Source: Winogradskyella vincentii (lineage in GTDB: Bacteria > Bacteroidota > Bacteroidia > Flavobacteriales > Flavobacteriaceae). From it: a DNA stretch of 64,000 nt. The notes under the pieces were generated by a model. The model searched no databases and was not told the origin of the DNA. It saw only the letters and a list, made by a program, of their open reading frames with translations. The stretch spans positions 186,001-250,000 of the forward strand of contig NZ_JAIUJS010000004.1 in the NCBI RefSeq assembly GCF_020166345.1, read 5' to 3'. Position numbers and translations under genes: made by a program. This document shows, piece by piece, positions 61,044-64,000 of the stretch; the first letter of the stretch is position 1, and each line of letters begins with the position of its first letter.

Positions 61044-61177
61044 GTATCTTTTTTTAAATGTGGTGCAAAAGTAATGTATTTCTTTAATTTATCAAGTCCC
61101 TAATTTTAATAAATCTTTATCATTTCAAAAACCCAAAAACTCCACTGAGATTATAAAAAATTGTATCTTCGTCAACT

Positions 61178-62200
61178 ATGATTAAAGCACACATCTCTGA
61201 AATAAAATCACTTTTAAAAACACCTAAGAATGTGGTTATTGTACCGCATAAAAATCCAGATGGTGATGCAATGGGTTCTACTCTAGGTTTATGTCACTAT
61301 TTAATTAAATATAGTCACAATGCAGTCGTATTAGCACCTAATGATTATCCTGAGTTTTTAAAATGGTTACCTGGAGATGAAAAGGTTTTAAAATTTGATT
61401 CCCAAGTAAAAGAAAGTTCAGATCTCATTGAAAATGCCGATCTCATTTTTACATTAGATTTCAATGCCTTACATAGAGCTGGTGAAGAATATGGTGCATC
61501 CTTAAAAGCTTCGAAGGCAACAAAAATAATGATAGATCATCACCAGCAACCTGATGATTATGCTAAATATGTCTACTCTGATGTAAGTATGTCCTCTACT
61601 TGCGAAATGGTTTTTAACTTCATTGAAATGCTTGGTGATATAGAAAAAATAGACGCCACAATTGCTACTTGTTTATATGTTGGTATTATGACTGATACGG
61701 GCTCTTTCAGATTTCCATCAACAACAAGCAGAACACACCAGGTCATTGCAACACTAATTGATAAAGGCGCAGAGAATTCTGAAATTCATAACAATGTATA
61801 CGATACCAATAGTTACGGACGTTTACAATTACTTGGTAGAGCAATGCAAAACCTAAAAGTGATTCCAGAAATAAGAACGGCTTACATAACACTTTCTCAA
61901 GCAGAACTAGATGAATTCAACTTTAAGAAAGGTGATACAGAAGGGTTTGTAAATTATGCCTTATCGTTAAAGGGTATCATATTCGCAGGAATCTTTATTG
62001 AAAGCAAAGCTGAGGAGATTATAAAAATTTCACTAAGAAGTAAAGGAGAATTCTCCGTTAACGAATTTGCACGTGCCCATTTTAATGGTGGTGGACATAC
62101 AAACGCTGCTGGTGGACGTAGTCATACCAACTTAGAAGAAACCATTGATAAATTTATTAGTATCTTACCACAGTATAAAGAACAATTGTCCCAAAAATGA
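61178..62200 (+). CDS. nrnA: DHH-family oligoribonuclease / pAp phosphatase (NrnA-like)
   Basis: A 340-aa protein. The DHH domain has HKNPDGDAMGS, an Asp motif (LIFTLDFNALHR) and IDHHQQPDDYA; the DHHA1 domain ends with GGGHTNAAGG. NrnA enzymes degrade 2-5 nt RNA and dephosphorylate 3'-phosphoadenosine 5'-phosphate; they need Mn. It overlaps gldI by 4 bp (ATGA). Confidence 0.92.
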   Translation: MIKAHISEIKSLLKTPKNVVIVPHKNPDGDAMGSTLGLCHYLIKYSHNAVVLAPNDYPEFLKWLPGDEKVLKFDSQVKESSDLIENADLIFTLDFNALHRAGEEYGASLKASKATKIMIDHHQQPDDYAKYVYSDVSMSSTCEMVFNFIEMLGDIEKIDATIATCLYVGIMTDTGSFRFPSTTSRTHQVIATLIDKGAENSEIHNNVYDTNSYGRLQLLGRAMQNLKVIPEIRTAYITLSQAELDEFNFKKGDTEGFVNYALSLKGIIFAGIFIESKAEEIIKISLRSKGEFSVNEFARAHFNGGGHTNAAGGRSHTNLEETIDKFISILPQYKEQLSQK

Positions 62201-62730
62201 AAAACCTTTACCTCATATTAATATTGCTTGTAACGCTTGCTAGTTGCAAATCTCCAGAAGCTCGAATGCCAGAGTCAGTAAAATCTGGATCATTTCTAAA
62301 AGAGTCTGCAGAACGCAATAAAAAACTCAATGCCTTAGAACAGAAAATGATAGAATCTATAATGGAAAGTAACCCAGACAAGGATTACATAGCCTCAGAA
62401 AATGGATTTTGGTATTTCTACACAAATAAAGTTGAATCAGATACCTTGCAACCCGTATTTGGTGATGTTATTGACTTTGATTTCAATGTTTCAAACCTAG
62501 AAGGATCAGAAATATATGCATCAGAAAACAAAACCTATGTCATGGATAAGGAGGAATTATTCACAGGTCTTCGAGAAGGATTAAAACTAATGAAGCCTTC
62601 AGAAAGCGTAACATTTATTTTCCCTTCTCAAATAGCATATGGATACTATGGTGATGAAAATAAAATTGGGACTAATGTTCCATTAATATGTGAAGTAACT
62701 TTAAATAATATAAATAAAAACAATGATTAG
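62197..62730 (+). CDS. gldI: Gliding-motility peptidyl-prolyl isomerase lipoprotein GldI
   Basis: A 177-aa lipoprotein (LASC, Cys17) beginning the mature part with KSPEARMPES, the GldI pattern. The C-terminal 100 residues are an FKBP-type isomerase domain (VFGDVIDFDFNV, GLREGLKLMKPSESVTFIFPSQIAYGYYG). GldI is needed for gliding in Flavobacterium johnsoniae and probably helps fold gliding or type IX secretion proteins. It overlaps both neighbours (4 bp and 8 bp). Confidence 0.9.
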   Translation: MKNLYLILILLVTLASCKSPEARMPESVKSGSFLKESAERNKKLNALEQKMIESIMESNPDKDYIASENGFWYFYTNKVESDTLQPVFGDVIDFDFNVSNLEGSEIYASENKTYVMDKEELFTGLREGLKLMKPSESVTFIFPSQIAYGYYGDENKIGTNVPLICEVTLNNINKNND

Positions 62731-63922
62731 AAAAACGTTAACAGTATTTGTTGTATTACTCGTCTTGGCTAATATTTCTTGCCAAGAACGTTACCCTGAT
62801 TTAGATGATGGACTTTATGCAGAAATCATAACTTCAAAAGGTACAATGGTAGCTAAATTACACTATGATAAAGTACCAGTAACAGTAGCTAATTTCGTAG
62901 CACTAGCTGAAGGAAATCATCCTTTAGCTGAGGAACAATACCAAGGAAAACCGTTCTATGACAGTATAATTTTTCATCGTGTAATGGATAATTTCATGAT
63001 TCAAGGTGGTGATCCGCAAGGTATGGGAACCGGTACTCCTGGTTATCAGTTTGCCGCTGATTTTAGTCCAGAATTAAAACATGATAAGCCAGGTATTTTG
63101 TCAATGGCAAATGCAGGTGGAATAAAAACAAATGGAAGCCAGTTTTTTATAACTGAAAGACCTTATCCACGAGGTAATTTTTACGATGAAAACGGTAATC
63201 TAAAACCTTGTGATCAGCCTAGGGTAAGTTGTCATTCAGTATTTGGGGAACTTGTTATGGGTCTTGAAGTTCAAGATTCAATTTCTAATGTAAAAGTAGC
63301 AGGCAGAAACAAACCTGTAGAAGATGTTGTAATCAAAACGGTAAATATCATAAGAAAAGGTAATGATGCTAAATTCTTCGATGCACCAAAAGTATTTGAA
63401 GAGGAGATGCCAAAAGTTGAAGCTAACTTTAATGCAATTAGAGCCGAGCAGAATAAGAAAGCTGAGGATCTAGCGAGACAAGCAAAAGTTGATTGGTTAA
63501 AGCAAAACGAAGCTCTAGATGGTCGTCGTATAGAATCTCCAACAGGAATGGCGATGATTTTTACTAAAGAGTCTAATGGAATTAAACCTAAGTCTACGGA
63601 TTACGTGAATATTGATTGTGCCGGATATTTTGAAGATGGCACTTTATTCTGGACCACTATGAAAGATGTTGCAGAAAAGAATGGTCAATATAACGAGCAA
63701 CAAGACAATGCAGGACAATATGCACCATTTGCTATGCCTTACAATGAAACAGCCACGCTTGTAGCAGGTTTTAAAGAAGCGATGTTAAACATGAAAATTG
63801 GTGATAAGGCAAGAGTCTTTATTCCTTACTATTTAGGATATGGTGATGCTGGTAGAGCTCCGCTAATTCCTGGTGGCACCAATCTTGTTTTTGACATTGA
63901 ATTGGTAGGCCTTAAAAAATAA
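62723..63922 (+). CDS. Double-domain peptidyl-prolyl isomerase (cyclophilin + FKBP)
   Basis: A 399-aa lipoprotein or exported protein (ANISC, Cys20). Residues about 30-215 form a cyclophilin domain (FHRVMDNFMIQGGDPQGMGTG, NGSQFFIT). A helical linker follows (about 230-265), then an FKBP-type domain (about 280-399, MKIGDKARVFIPYYLGYGDAG...GGTNLVFDIELVGL). Two different isomerase folds in one chain suit a periplasmic foldase. It overlaps gldI by 8 bp and ends the nrnA-gldI operon. Confidence 0.92.
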   Translation: MIRKTLTVFVVLLVLANISCQERYPDLDDGLYAEIITSKGTMVAKLHYDKVPVTVANFVALAEGNHPLAEEQYQGKPFYDSIIFHRVMDNFMIQGGDPQGMGTGTPGYQFAADFSPELKHDKPGILSMANAGGIKTNGSQFFITERPYPRGNFYDENGNLKPCDQPRVSCHSVFGELVMGLEVQDSISNVKVAGRNKPVEDVVIKTVNIIRKGNDAKFFDAPKVFEEEMPKVEANFNAIRAEQNKKAEDLARQAKVDWLKQNEALDGRRIESPTGMAMIFTKESNGIKPKSTDYVNIDCAGYFEDGTLFWTTMKDVAEKNGQYNEQQDNAGQYAPFAMPYNETATLVAGFKEAMLNMKIGDKARVFIPYYLGYGDAGRAPLIPGGTNLVFDIELVGLKK

Positions 63923-63941
63923 CCTCAATCCTTATTGAAAT

Positions 63942-63969
63942 AAAAAAGCAGCGATAACGCTGCTTTTTT
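63942..63969 (+). terminator. Rho-independent terminator of the nrnA-gldI operon
   Basis: GCAGCG (63948-63953) and CGCTGC (63958-63963) with an ATAA loop, flanked by A6 and T6; it lies 19 bp after the last stop. Confidence 0.92.
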
Positions 63970-64000
63970 ATTTGCTTTATTTAACTTGCTTTAGGAATGT

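Noticed and set aside
1..64000. tRNA, rRNA, CRISPR array, prophage or transposon
   Set aside because: I found no cloverleaf-like gaps, no regular spacer repeats, and no transposase, integrase or phage genes in any frame.

Overview
The window is AT-rich chromosomal DNA from a member of the Flavobacteriaceae (Bacteroidota), probably marine. Evidence: a gldI gliding-motility lipoprotein gene, a fused ccoNO cbb3 oxidase cluster, many short-leader lipoproteins (Cys at residues 16-24), LETM1-related and 2TM-domain proteins, a SusC-like TonB receptor with an N-terminal carboxypeptidase-regulatory-like domain, and promoters of the TTTG-N20-TAnnTTTG type. I see no rRNA, tRNA, CRISPR array, transposase or integrase.

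Layout. 1-5838: MarR regulator and a fadN-fadA-fadE beta-oxidation operon. 5933-13386: a propeller/NTF2 protein, secreted M24, M28 and M1 peptidases, a DUF6265-CBM9 fusion and a YdeI-like protein. 13389-15996: MoxR-type AAA+ ATPase with VWA partner. 16106-20577: large BNR-propeller protein and an FMN-dependent hydroxyacid oxidase. 20599-32905: an oxygen-responsive block, with a Crp/Fnr regulator, ccoI, ccoS-ccoNO-ccoQ-ccoP-ccoG-ccoH-TauE/SafE, hemN-usp and a second YdeI-like gene. Three copies of one 14-bp palindrome (ATGAYAWWTRTCAT) lie in its three regulatory gaps, so a small Fnr regulon can be read directly. 32963-41337: sodC, a lipoprotein/SUMF1-like/hydrolase cluster, ECF sigma and anti-sigma, two tiny membrane proteins, a lipoprotein, and a D-2-hydroxyacid dehydrogenase. 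41551-46358 (minus): an uptake-type operon with two half-length DUF4331 proteins, a TPR lipoprotein and a TonB receptor. 46495-48153: LETM1-related protein and a DnaJ-domain protein. 48145-52806 (minus): DUF2141, TPR protein, LytS-type kinase fused to a 2TM domain, three free 2TM proteins, a DUF2306-like membrane protein and a LytTR regulator. A perfect 9-bp direct repeat with 12-bp spacer upstream fits a LytTR-binding site. 52987-59792: serine hydrolase, then a cassette-like array of single genes, a lipase with a coupled lipoprotein, and decayed genes. 59903-63922: SGNH hydrolase, ndk, nrnA, gldI and a double-domain PPIase.

The most unusual part is 54889-57240. Two successive single-gene units begin with GTTGTNNGT and end with its exact 9-nt complement. 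They are separated by imperfect palindromes that share a CCGTTG junction. This is the geometry of integron cassettes and attC sites, but the sequence is not the canonical consensus and no integrase lies in the window. It may be an undescribed cassette system of Flavobacteriaceae.
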